From: Pseudomonadota bacterium
GTDB lineage: Bacteria > Desulfobacterota > Syntrophobacteria > Syntrophobacterales > Syntrophobacteraceae
Reading direction: 5' to 3'
Assembly (NCBI GenBank): GCA_023416335.1
Contig: JAEZHY010000195.1
Coordinates: 1-30,959, forward strand
Length of the DNA: 30,959 nucleotides
The notes beneath the pieces are model-generated. The model was not told the origin of the DNA. It saw only the letters and a list, made by a program, of their open reading frames with translations, and did no database searches. Below are positions 15,208 to 22,529 of the stretch, in pieces. A program made the translations under genes and the position numbers. Position 1 is the stretch's first letter; each line of letters begins with the position of its first letter.

Positions 15208-16017
15208 TTACTTTCCGCTCCGTGCCAAAGTCTTCTCCACCGGCACCGTTTTTCCTTCTGCTCCGGCGTACTCGTGCTTTTTCGTATCGATGTGCCTCAT
15301 CGGCCGCATCGTTGTCTGCTCTTCATAGATGTGGGCGACCAGCCCCGGAATCCTTGCCATCATGAAGAACGCGTTTGCGAGTTGCGGAGAGAATTCCATT
15401 TCACACAGCAGGGCCGCTATCGCGCCATCCACATTGATCGGCAGGTGCTTGCCGCTGTTCTGTTCGACCGCGTCCGCAAGCGCTTTGGCCATTTCAACGT
15501 ACTCTCCCGCAAACCCGAGGTCCGAGGCAATCTGAAACAGGCGCGGAGTTCGGGGATCGTTCGTGTGAATCCGGTGGCCGATGCCGGGGAGTCTCTTCTT
15601 CTTTTCCCCGGCTTCTTTTACGACCGCCATGGCCGTCTCGGGCGTAGTTGTACCTGCCGCCCGCTTTTTATCAACTGCGTCCAGGAGCATTCTCATGGCA
15701 TCTTCGATGGCGCCCCCGTGATGCCTCGAGATGGCGAGAATACCGCCCGCAAGCGCGGCGTTCAGGGGCGACCCCGTCGAAGCGATGGTCCTTGCGGTAA
15801 TGCACGACGGAGGCGTAACCCCATGGTCCACCGAAGAAACCAGCATGGTGTCCAGCATTTTTGCCGTGCGCTCATCGGGCAGTTCCCCCTTGATCGTCAG
15901 AAACACGACCTGCGGGAAGGTGACGGCCCCCATCAGCTCATCGATCTTATAGCCCCGGAGGGTCAGTTTGTTCGGCTCCACCTTCGTAATGGACGTCTTC
16001 CATGCCTCATCTCTCAT
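15208..16017 (-). CDS. Short citrate synthase-family protein, citryl-CoA lyase-like
   Basis: At 269 residues this is far shorter than true citrate synthases (about 370-430) and matches the size of citryl-CoA lyase, which splits (3S)-citryl-CoA to acetyl-CoA and oxaloacetate in the two-step citrate cleavage of Hydrogenobacter. The catalytic triad is kept: His100 (RHHGGAIEDA), His148 (GIGHRIH) and Asp197 (PINVDG). A C-terminal RPMRHID resembles the substrate-binding Arg region. The fold could equally cleave a citramalyl-type CoA ester. I prefer ATG at 16017, six bases after AAGGGG; an ATG at 16023 would abut that site. It directly follows the SucC/SucD-like genes (22 bp). Those are homologous to citryl-CoA synthetase, so CoA ligation followed by cleavage is likely. 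Confidence 0.82.
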   Translation of the reverse strand: MRDEAWKTSITKVEPNKLTLRGYKIDELMGAVTFPQVVFLTIKGELPDERTAKMLDTMLVSSVDHGVTPPSCITARTIASTGSPLNAALAGGILAISRHHGGAIEDAMRMLLDAVDKKRAAGTTTPETAMAVVKEAGEKKKRLPGIGHRIHTNDPRTPRLFQIASDLGFAGEYVEMAKALADAVEQNSGKHLPINVDGAIAALLCEMEFSPQLANAFFMMARIPGLVAHIYEEQTTMRPMRHIDTKKHEYAGAEGKTVPVEKTLARSGK

Positions 16018-16039
16018 CTTCATCCCCTTTTTTGGCGAG

Positions 16040-16942
16040 CTAACGGGCTTTCTTCAGAACTTCACGAGCGACCCGGGGAATGGCGTCGAAATCATCGACA
16101 ACATAAGCCCCGACCTCGCGCAGTCTTTTTACTTTGCCCTCATGAGTACCGCGGTTTCCTTCGATAATTGCTCCGGCATGTGAAAACCGCGTCCCCGATT
16201 TTGCCTTCGAACCGCCGACATACGCGATGAGAGGTTTGGTGAATTCGCCGCGCTCGATGAGGTCCGCCACTCTTTCTTCCTGCGAGCCGCCGATCTCCCC
16301 GAACATCACGACGGCTTCGGTTTCCTCGTCCTGCTGAAACAGCTTAATCGTGTCCGGATGCGGCGTTCCGATAATGGAATCTCCGCCGACGTGTACGATC
16401 GTGCTGAGCCCTATGCCGTTCTTGCTGAGATAGTACGCGATGGCGGAGGTCATCCCGCCGCTTCGCGAGGTAACGCCGACCGATCCCGTTTTGAACCATT
16501 CCCTGGCGGACTTTGCCCTTCCGCCGATCATACCCAGGACGGCTTTCCCGGGACTTATCACCCCGAGGGTATTGGGACCGATGAACCTGGCGCCGGTCTT
16601 CTTTGCCCGCTCGGAAATCTCGAGGACGTCATAGACCGGGACTCTGTCCGGAACGATCACCAGGGTTTTCACTCCCGCGTCGAGTGCCTCCATTGCCGCG
16701 TCTTTTACAAGCGCTGCCGGAATGAAAATGACGCTCACATCGATCTCGCCCTCGACCTCAAAGGCTTCCCTCACGGTGTCATAGACGGGGACACCGTGAA
16801 CGGTCTCGCCTTTCCTCCCGGGAGTGACACCGGCCACGACATTGGTCCCGTAGTCCTTCATGAGCTGGGCTCGCGCAGAACCTTCCCTTCCGGTAATCCC
16901 CTGGATTACCACCCTCATTTTCTCATCGATCAGAATAGACAT
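16040..16942 (-). CDS. sucD: SucD-like CoA ligase alpha subunit (succinyl-/citryl-/malyl-CoA synthetase type)
   Basis: A 300-residue CoA-binding subunit of an ATP-dependent acid-CoA ligase. Visible landmarks are the N-terminal CoA-binding Rossmann segment (RVVIQGITGREGS), IGPNTLGVISP, and the active-site His255 in FSHAGAIIEGNRGT, which carries the phosphoryl group during catalysis. In most bacteria the substrate is succinate, but homologues also make citryl-CoA (CcsB) and malyl-CoA (MtkB). The link to a citryl-CoA-lyase-like gene 22 bp downstream favours a hydroxy-acid substrate, which is an inference. The ATG at 16942 is 2 bp past the stop of the beta-subunit gene, with GGAGAG inside that gene's end, so the two are tightly coupled. 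Confidence 0.9.
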   Translation of the reverse strand: MSILIDEKMRVVIQGITGREGSARAQLMKDYGTNVVAGVTPGRKGETVHGVPVYDTVREAFEVEGEIDVSVIFIPAALVKDAAMEALDAGVKTLVIVPDRVPVYDVLEISERAKKTGARFIGPNTLGVISPGKAVLGMIGGRAKSAREWFKTGSVGVTSRSGGMTSAIAYYLSKNGIGLSTIVHVGGDSIIGTPHPDTIKLFQQDEETEAVVMFGEIGGSQEERVADLIERGEFTKPLIAYVGGSKAKSGTRFSHAGAIIEGNRGTHEGKVKRLREVGAYVVDDFDAIPRVAREVLKKAR

Positions 16943-16944
16943 TT

Positions 16945-18495
16945 TTACTCTCCGCTCTTTATAGCTTCATCAAAGCCGGGGATCGGAAGATCGAGGAAGA
17001 TGGCCCCCTTGCCCTGAAATTCGCAAGCCAGCTCACAGGCCGTGCATTCCGTGCATTTCCCTTTCCGGGCGTCCTCGGGAGAGATTGCCAGGACCGGTTT
17101 TTCCCCTTCGAGCTTAAGGATCTTGGGCGCGCATGCCTCGATGCACGGCTTCCCCGCGCATTCGGCGCATTTGCCGCGATCGATGGACAGCTTCCCCGTG
17201 ATCGTGGCAAAAGCATAAGAATCAGGGGAGGGCGTGCGCCGAACCGGCACGGGAGCGGAGGCCGCGGCGGCGTAATCCCAGGAATCGACCAGATTCCGCA
17301 GCCGCTCCGCGCAGTAGACCGCGGGAGTATCCCGGCCGTAGGCTTCAACTTTCCCGGGAAGGTCTTTCGTATAAGTGTGGAGAATTTCGATGGCGAGTTC
17401 TTCGGAATTGCCTCCGAGTCGAATCACCGCGGGCACTTTCAGTCCCACTTCCCGGAATGCCTTGACCAGTCCTCTTGCGGAATGGAACTGTTCCTGGCTG
17501 GCCACTCCGGACCCCGATGCGAAGTAGCTTCCGATATTCTTCTGAGAGAGGATTATTTTGGCTGCACGGTAGACCTTCGAAGCCGAAGGGTTCCCACTGG
17601 TGTCGCAGAAATTCGCAAGCTTGAATTCTTTGCCCGTAACGGCATCCATGGACATCATGGACCCGCCGCCGCCCGCGCCGTGGAAACCGACGAAGAGTTC
17701 GCCGGGTTCGGCCTCCTGCTGCATCTGGAAGAAGTAAAAAGTCCCGCGATGGTCTTTGGCTTCAACCTGGTAGGCAACTTTTTCGAGCGCAGTTGCCGGC
17801 CTGTCGAATTCGCGCGCTATTTCGATTCCGAGTTCGGGGTGGCGGAACACGGCGTAGTCATCGATGACGAAGTGGCAGTCAGCGGCTACAATCTGCCCTT
17901 CCGTTGTGAAAATGAGCGGATTGATCTCGGCCGATCGCGCCTCGTTGGACTTGCAGGCGCGGTAGAAGGCCGACAGTGTCGAGGCCAGCTTCTTTTGCAG
18001 GTCTCCTCGAATCTCCAGCTTTCTCAGGATATCCACGGCGTCATAGCCGCGAATGTCGCTCGAAATGCTTATCGGATGTTTAACCACGGCTTCGGGATAT
18101 TGCGCGGCGATTTCCTCGATGCCCGTTCCGCCCCTGGAGCTGAAAATGAGCACCGGACACTGCGCGGCATCGTCTATGATCGTGCCCAGGTAAAACTCCC
18201 GGCTTATATTGAGCTTTTCCTCCACCAGGACTTCCCGGACCTTGAATCCCTTGATCCTCATGCCGAGGACTTTATCCGCAGCCGCGCGCGCCTGTTCCGG
18301 ACTATCCGCGAACTGCACCCCGCCGGATTGGGCCCTTCCCGTTGTCCATGTCTGCGCCTTGATAACGACCGGGCCGCCTATCTCTCGCGCTATTTCGGCT
18401 GCTTCGTCCGGGGAAGCCGCAACACGGCCCTTCGGGATCGGAATTCCCCCTTTTTTCAACAGCTCTTTTCCCTGGTATTCGAAAAGCTTGGCCAT
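16945..18495 (-). CDS. sucC: SucC-like CoA ligase beta subunit with C-terminal 2[4Fe-4S] ferredoxin domain
   Basis: A 516-residue protein, about 125 residues longer than normal SucC (~388). Residues 1-405 form the ATP-grasp CoA ligase beta subunit: LFEYQGKELLKKGGIPIP, the Mg-binding SAEINPL (188-194), HGAGGGGSMMSMD, and the DTSGNPSASKVYRAAKIIL helix near the subunit interface. After an Ala/Pro-rich linker (about 408-430) comes a dicluster ferredoxin domain with Cys443/446/451/455 (C-x2-C-x4-C-x3-C) and Cys481/484/487/491 (C-x2-C-x2-C-x3-C). No sequencing-type break is apparent: one continuous frame runs from ATG 18495 (behind AAGGAAGG) to TAA. The Fe-S part could gate the ligase by redox state or dock it with the HdrCB/Frd electron proteins of the operon. 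I know no characterised protein with this architecture. Confidence 0.9.
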   Translation of the reverse strand: MAKLFEYQGKELLKKGGIPIPKGRVAASPDEAAEIAREIGGPVVIKAQTWTTGRAQSGGVQFADSPEQARAAADKVLGMRIKGFKVREVLVEEKLNISREFYLGTIIDDAAQCPVLIFSSRGGTGIEEIAAQYPEAVVKHPISISSDIRGYDAVDILRKLEIRGDLQKKLASTLSAFYRACKSNEARSAEINPLIFTTEGQIVAADCHFVIDDYAVFRHPELGIEIAREFDRPATALEKVAYQVEAKDHRGTFYFFQMQQEAEPGELFVGFHGAGGGGSMMSMDAVTGKEFKLANFCDTSGNPSASKVYRAAKIILSQKNIGSYFASGSGVASQEQFHSARGLVKAFREVGLKVPAVIRLGGNSEELAIEILHTYTKDLPGKVEAYGRDTPAVYCAERLRNLVDSWDYAAAASAPVPVRRTPSPDSYAFATITGKLSIDRGKCAECAGKPCIEACAPKILKLEGEKPVLAISPEDARKGKCTECTACELACEFQGKGAIFLDLPIPGFDEAIKSGE

Positions 18496-18570
18496 CTAAG
18501 TTCCTTCCTTCAGCAAATCTGCGCCCCCTTTGGATCAGGGCTTATCGGGTTTGCCGGGTGGTGGGCACCC

Positions 18571-18626
18571 AAAAAGCCGGGTATCCACCCTGCACGGCTG
18601 CCGCACTTCCAGATATTGGATACCGG
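18571..18626 (-). terminator. Terminator or attenuator between fumarase alpha and sucC
   Basis: On the minus strand a stem GCCGG-TATCCA pairs with TGGATA-(C)CCGGC across a 28-nt loop. The loop itself holds a second GC-rich stem (GTGCGGC/GCCGTGC with two G-T pairs), and TTTTT follows the outer stem. It begins just past the fumarase alpha stop in the longest gap (132 bp) of the operon. It may reduce read-through so that the ligase/lyase/Hdr part is expressed differently. Confidence 0.5.
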
Positions 18627-18627
18627 C

Positions 18628-19488
18628 CTATCCCGTGATCGTTACCGTGGCTCTCCGGGGTTCGAAGCAGCAGCATGGCCTTGCGCAGACGATCCTCACG
18701 CCGCTGGCCCTCATCGGTCCTATCTTCATGAATGTCCCCAGGGCTGTTGTCTGCCCTCCCAGCCCGAGAGGCCCCACTTCGGTCGCGTTGATCAAACCGG
18801 TGACTTTGGATTCAAGTTCGCTTTGGACTCCCAGGTCGCCTTCCTTCATTGCCTGAAGCATCAGCGAAGAAGCTTCCATGTGCGACCTCCCCATGCCGAT
18901 GGCGACCACGCAGGGCGTGCACCCGAGGCTTTTTACCTCGCCCGCCACCCAGGATGCGGCTTCGCCGAGAACGACATCCATGCTGCGCTTGTGGAAGACT
19001 CGCAGCGTCTTTGCGCGGATTTCCGGGCCCCCTCCCAGCATGAGTACCGTGACGGTCAGGCCGTCCCCGGGCACTTCCTTCACGACCATGGGGGCGGGGA
19101 GCACCTCGCCCGGATCTTCAAAAAGCCCGAGCGACTGCTCGATTCTTTCGACATCGTTTCCTTTTATGGCCATCGGCCTGCCCGGCATTTGCCGCAGTCC
19201 CTTCGCGATGCCGCGCTTTATCGCGCCGATCCACCCTCCGGGCAGTGCGGTCTGCTCGCCGACCTCCACCACGACGTGAGGAATGCCCGTGTCGTCGCAC
19301 AGGGGAGAGACATTTTTGCGGGCAACTTCGAAATTCTCGACGATCCTCTCCAGCACCCACCTGGCGTTGTCGTTTTCTTCGGCTGCAATCGCCTTGTGGT
19401 AGACCTCCAACTGGTCCGGCCGACATTCCGTGCCGGCCCTTATCGTGCAGTCGCTGACGGATGACTCAATCTGCTCTATATCGATCAT
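18628..19488 (-). CDS. Class I fumarase-type hydratase, alpha (N-terminal) subunit
   Basis: A 286-residue oxygen-sensitive [4Fe-4S] hydro-lyase subunit (FumA N-terminal half/TtdA family), which adds water to fumarate or an analogue such as mesaconate or tartrate. Cluster ligand regions are Cys64 (SPLCDDTGIPH), Cys190 (SLGCTPC) and the 272-274 triplet (RPCCCFEPR). The ATG at 19488 follows AAGGAG with 6-nt spacing; a TTG at 19494 lies too near that site. Normally alpha precedes beta, but here beta comes first (50-bp gap). The neighbouring FrdAB-like and CoA-ligase genes place it in the second step of a succinate-type oxidation. The exact substrate cannot be read from sequence. Confidence 0.9.
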   Translation of the reverse strand: MIDIEQIESSVSDCTIRAGTECRPDQLEVYHKAIAAEENDNARWVLERIVENFEVARKNVSPLCDDTGIPHVVVEVGEQTALPGGWIGAIKRGIAKGLRQMPGRPMAIKGNDVERIEQSLGLFEDPGEVLPAPMVVKEVPGDGLTVTVLMLGGGPEIRAKTLRVFHKRSMDVVLGEAASWVAGEVKSLGCTPCVVAIGMGRSHMEASSLMLQAMKEGDLGVQSELESKVTGLINATEVGPLGLGGQTTALGTFMKIGPMRASGVRIVCARPCCCFEPRRATVTITG

Positions 19489-19538
19489 GCCCAACTCCTT
19501 ATATTCAGCCGGCCTGAACGGCCGTGGCCGACAAGTCG

Positions 19539-20045
19539 TTAGAATATGGTCTCTCCATGGGCTGCCGCTATGATTGCCGGGAAGCTCCTGACCTGCACTT
19601 CATAAAGAGCTTCCATCCCCTCGTTGGGGAAAGCGGCCACGCGCTGTGAGACGATCTTGTCGGAGAAGAGCGCCGTGACGGGCGGAGTGATGGCAAACAC
19701 GGATCCGTACCGTTTCATTTCCCCGACGGTTGCGGCACCCAGTGCGCCTTTGCCGATATGAATCCGGACGCCCGCCTCGGAGAGCCGCGGAATGCTTCCT
19801 TCGATCTCCACCTTGTTGCTCGTTGTAGGGCCGATGCCCGCCGGGCTGACCGCCGTGTGGAAGATGACGGCACCTTCCAGGCTCAGGTTCAGGCTTCCGA
19901 GATTTTTTGCCTCGATGAGTGAGACGAGTTTCGGGAGGACCGCATCACGACCGCAGTAGATGATTCCGTCCAGTTCGATCTTGTCACCCACTCTCAAGGA
20001 CGCGATATCTTTTTCCCGTATAGGTGTTTTCAGCCGAATAAGCAT
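19539..20045 (-). CDS. Class I fumarase-type hydratase, beta (C-terminal) subunit
   Basis: A 168-residue protein matching the C-terminal half of class I fumarases and TtdB. Visible features are KIELDGIIYCGRDAVLPKL, GAVIFHTAVSPAGIGPTTSNKVE, the conserved IGKGAL (near residue 119) and VFAITPPVTALFSDKI. This half supplies substrate-binding residues and pairs with the Fe-S alpha subunit. The ATG at 20045 lies 11 bp after the frdB-like stop with GGAGG 5 nt upstream, showing tight co-transcription. The split alpha/beta form is common in anaerobes and archaea. Confidence 0.9.
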   Translation of the reverse strand: MLIRLKTPIREKDIASLRVGDKIELDGIIYCGRDAVLPKLVSLIEAKNLGSLNLSLEGAVIFHTAVSPAGIGPTTSNKVEIEGSIPRLSEAGVRIHIGKGALGAATVGEMKRYGSVFAITPPVTALFSDKIVSQRVAAFPNEGMEALYEVQVRSFPAIIAAAHGETIF

Positions 20046-20056
20046 ATTGCCTCCAC

Positions 20057-20755
20057 TTAGACCGATGCTCCCTTGGTTGCCTGGAGTTCCTGGAAGATTT
20101 TCAGCAGGTCGGCGTCGCTCGTTGCCCTCAATCGCTGCAGTTCTTCATGGAATTTGCCGTCGCTGATGTCTTTCAGCCTCTCCTGCAATGTCGGCGAAGA
20201 AGGCAGAACATGCCTGCCGTAGATTCTCCGGACTAGCATGGCGATGTTGAAAGGACTCAGCTCCGCGGGACACCTTGCCGCGCACATCCCGCACATGAGG
20301 CATTCCATAGATAGCTCGACGACCAGTTCAAGGTCTCCGCGCATTGCCGCCGCTACGTAATCCATGACCTCCAGGTCCATGGGGCAGGCCTTGGAACATG
20401 TGCCGCACTGGAGGCAGCGCATCATCTCCGGGTAGAGCGCGACGATGTCGGAATCTTTGGCCGAAACGCTCTTGATGCTGTAGAGCGCTCGGTTGGCCGG
20501 CACGAACGGCAGTTGGGTCAGGTACATGTCGGGCTCCACCTGGGTCTGGCAGGCAAGGCCGGTCTTGAGCTTATAGTCGCCGGTTCGGCGGTAGAGGGTG
20601 ATGCAGGCCCCGCAGACGCCGCCACGGCAGCCGCAGCCCCTCCTGAGGCTGTACCCCGCGAATTCCATTGCTTTGAGGATGGTCAGCCCCATGGGAACGT
20701 CGTACTTCCGTCCCATGATGTAGACCGGGATCATCTTCACTATCTCGTTGATCAT
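20057..20755 (-). CDS. Fumarate reductase/succinate dehydrogenase-type iron-sulfur subunit (TfrB/HdrC-like)
   Basis: A 232-residue electron-transfer subunit. The N-terminal 2Fe-2S domain has Cys43-x4-Cys48-x2-Cys51 and Cys69. Two cubane motifs follow: Cys114/117/120/124 (CLQCGTCSKACP) and Cys152/155/158/162 (CLMCGMCAARCP). In classical SdhB/FrdB the last cluster is 3Fe-4S with spaced ligands; here both sites have the full HdrC-like four-Cys spacing. This resembles the N-terminal part of TfrB (thiol:fumarate reductase), but the HdrB-like half is absent; a separate hdrB lies at the end of the same operon. It overlaps the flavoprotein gene by 4 nt (ATGA), with GGAGGGA upstream. No membrane anchor gene is present. 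Confidence 0.88.
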   Translation of the reverse strand: MINEIVKMIPVYIMGRKYDVPMGLTILKAMEFAGYSLRRGCGCRGGVCGACITLYRRTGDYKLKTGLACQTQVEPDMYLTQLPFVPANRALYSIKSVSAKDSDIVALYPEMMRCLQCGTCSKACPMDLEVMDYVAAAMRGDLELVVELSMECLMCGMCAARCPAELSPFNIAMLVRRIYGRHVLPSSPTLQERLKDISDGKFHEELQRLRATSDADLLKIFQELQATKGASV

Positions 20756-22401
20756 GACTGGCTCCCTCCGGCGCTCTGGGCGTGGTCCACGGTACTGAGG
20801 GCCTTTTCGAAACGGTAGTCTGGGAGGAGCAGGGGGGATAAGTCATTGGATTCTATCCCTGCTTCCTTCAGAAGATTCGCATGCTTTGCGAGATGATCGA
20901 GCGTAGGTCTTCCAAACGTCGCCTCGCCGGCGCTTTCCGCCATGCTCCTGCCGGCCCTGCGCCCGAATACGAAGATGTCCAGCAAAGAGTTGGCGCCGAG
21001 TCGGTTATGGCCGTGGACGCCGCCGGACACTTCTCCGGCCATGAAGAGGTTGGGGATGTTGGTCTCGCCTCGGATGTTGATTCGAACTCCGCCGTTCTGG
21101 TAGTGCTGCGTCGGATAGACAAGGATGGGCTCTTTTATCGGGTCGATCCCGTATTTCTGGTAACGGCTGTAGATGCCGGCAAATCTGTGCAGGAAGGTCC
21201 CGCTCCCGCACAGGATGTCTATCAGGGGTGTATCCAGCCATATGCCCTGCATTGCCGTGGGCGTCGTGACGCCTTTGGCCCTTTCTCCGCATTCGCGGAT
21301 AATCGCGGAGGAGAGGGCGTCACGAGTCTCGAGCCTGTCTACGAAAAGCTCGCCGTTTACATTCACCACCTGCGCGCCCTGGGCCCTCAACGCCTCGGAG
21401 ATGAGCAGCCCGAGCATCTGTTCCGGCCATGCAACACCTGTCGGGTGGTATTGAATGTAGCCGATGTAGAGAAGCTCCGCTCCCGCCCGGTATGCCATGA
21501 CCAGTCCGTCGGCGGTCGCCCCGTAATGATTCGATGTGGGAAATCCCTGGATATGCAGCCGGCCGATTCCGCCTGTCGCAACCAGGGTCGTTTTGGCCTG
21601 CACCACGATGTACTGGTTGGTATCGAAGTTGTACAAAACCGCCCCGGCGCACTTTCCTGATTCATCGAGCAGCAGTTCGACCGCCGGACAGAACTCCAGG
21701 ACCGGAATTTGCTGATTCCGGACCTCATCACACAGCACGCGCATGATTTCGAGGCCGGTAAGGTCTTTGATCGAGTGAGAGCGCTTCCTCGAATGCCCGG
21801 CCGGCATGTGGGTGAAGTAGCTGCCGTCGGTTCTCCTGTCGAAGTTGACGCCAAGCCCGGTGAGCCAGTCCACTATGAAAGGAGCATCGCATACGAGTGC
21901 TTCGACGAGGTCCGGAACGTTCTTGAACCTTCCTCCGGCCATCGTATCGATGAAGTGGATGGCCGGTGAATCTTTGGTCTCCGTTGCCGCCGCGATTCCC
22001 CCTTCGGCCATGATCGTGTTCGAATCGCCGAGCCGGAGCTTGGTGGCAATCAGAACGTTCGCGCCGTTCTCTTTTGCCGTGAGTGCTGCCGTGAGGCCGG
22101 CCCCGCCGCTGCCGATGATGAGAACGTCGGTTTTGTAATCGGCTTTTTTGAGGTCCAGCAGGTTGGGATCGAGTCTGCTCGGGGATTCCAGCAACCGAAC
22201 AAGCTCTTCCGGGGCCATATCGCCCCTGTTTGCTCCATACCGGATCTCGCGCTTCCTGGAGAGGCGGAAATCCGGGTGGTAGGTCTCGAGCAACCTGGTC
22301 TTCTCGTCCGGAGCCAACCTGGGGAAATTCGCTCCCAAGCGGGAGTCCCTGGTAGCCTCAACCCGTTTGATCGACTCGGCCATTTCTGCTGGATAAGCCA
22401 T
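20752..22401 (-). CDS. Fumarate reductase/succinate dehydrogenase-type flavoprotein subunit
   Basis: A 549-residue FAD protein of the FrdA/SdhA/NadB/TfrA superfamily. The dinucleotide-binding motif is at 92-103 (DVLIIGSGGAGL). Later come HSRKRSHSIKDLTG, YIQYHPTG, the active-site Arg region ETRDALSSAI, and GVHGHNRLGANSLLDIFVFGRRAG. The His that binds FAD covalently in SdhA/FrdA is replaced by Asn128 (SNTIMAEGG), so FAD is probably non-covalent, as in NadB and thiol:fumarate reductases. About 90 residues precede the FAD motif, an uncommon extension. ATG at 22401 is chosen because GGAG lies 10 nt upstream and the longer open frame crosses the promoter and operator. It heads the downstream operon and overlaps its Fe-S partner by 4 nt. 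It could oxidise succinate or a substituted succinate. Confidence 0.88.
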   Translation of the reverse strand: MAYPAEMAESIKRVEATRDSRLGANFPRLAPDEKTRLLETYHPDFRLSRKREIRYGANRGDMAPEELVRLLESPSRLDPNLLDLKKADYKTDVLIIGSGGAGLTAALTAKENGANVLIATKLRLGDSNTIMAEGGIAAATETKDSPAIHFIDTMAGGRFKNVPDLVEALVCDAPFIVDWLTGLGVNFDRRTDGSYFTHMPAGHSRKRSHSIKDLTGLEIMRVLCDEVRNQQIPVLEFCPAVELLLDESGKCAGAVLYNFDTNQYIVVQAKTTLVATGGIGRLHIQGFPTSNHYGATADGLVMAYRAGAELLYIGYIQYHPTGVAWPEQMLGLLISEALRAQGAQVVNVNGELFVDRLETRDALSSAIIRECGERAKGVTTPTAMQGIWLDTPLIDILCGSGTFLHRFAGIYSRYQKYGIDPIKEPILVYPTQHYQNGGVRINIRGETNIPNLFMAGEVSGGVHGHNRLGANSLLDIFVFGRRAGRSMAESAGEATFGRPTLDHLAKHANLLKEAGIESNDLSPLLLPDYRFEKALSTVDHAQSAGGSQS

Positions 22402-22515
22402 CTTAATTAAGCTCCATTCCAAGGGTATTGTTTCGGACCCTCTTCCTGCGTGGAAGAGAATGTCAAAGTTGGCGCGACTTTCTAGAGAATCCGCCTCTGG
22501 GGTTGATGTTAGATA

Positions 22516-22529
22516 CTTGTATATATAAG
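22516..22529. promoter_or_regulatory. Operator-like near-palindrome over the frdA-operon -10 box
   Basis: CTTGTA-TA-TATAAG (plus strand) fits the two-fold pattern CTTRTA-NN-TAYAAG. The same pattern occurs at 29282-29295 (CTTATA-TG-TACAAG), also over a -10 box. It lies in front of an operon next to a HutC-type GntR gene and is a likely binding site for that repressor. A second small palindrome, ACAAC-A-GTTGT, lies at 22533-22543. Confidence 0.7.

Noticed and set aside
15208..16017. Ordinary citrate synthase
   Set aside because: The length (269 residues) and adjacency to CoA ligase genes fit a citryl-CoA-lyase-type enzyme better. The synthase label cannot be fully excluded.
17377..19464. Open frame of 695 codons on the plus strand
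   Set aside because: It lies antisense across sucC and the fumarase alpha gene, has no recognisable domain and no ribosome-binding site. It is a codon-bias shadow of the two real genes.
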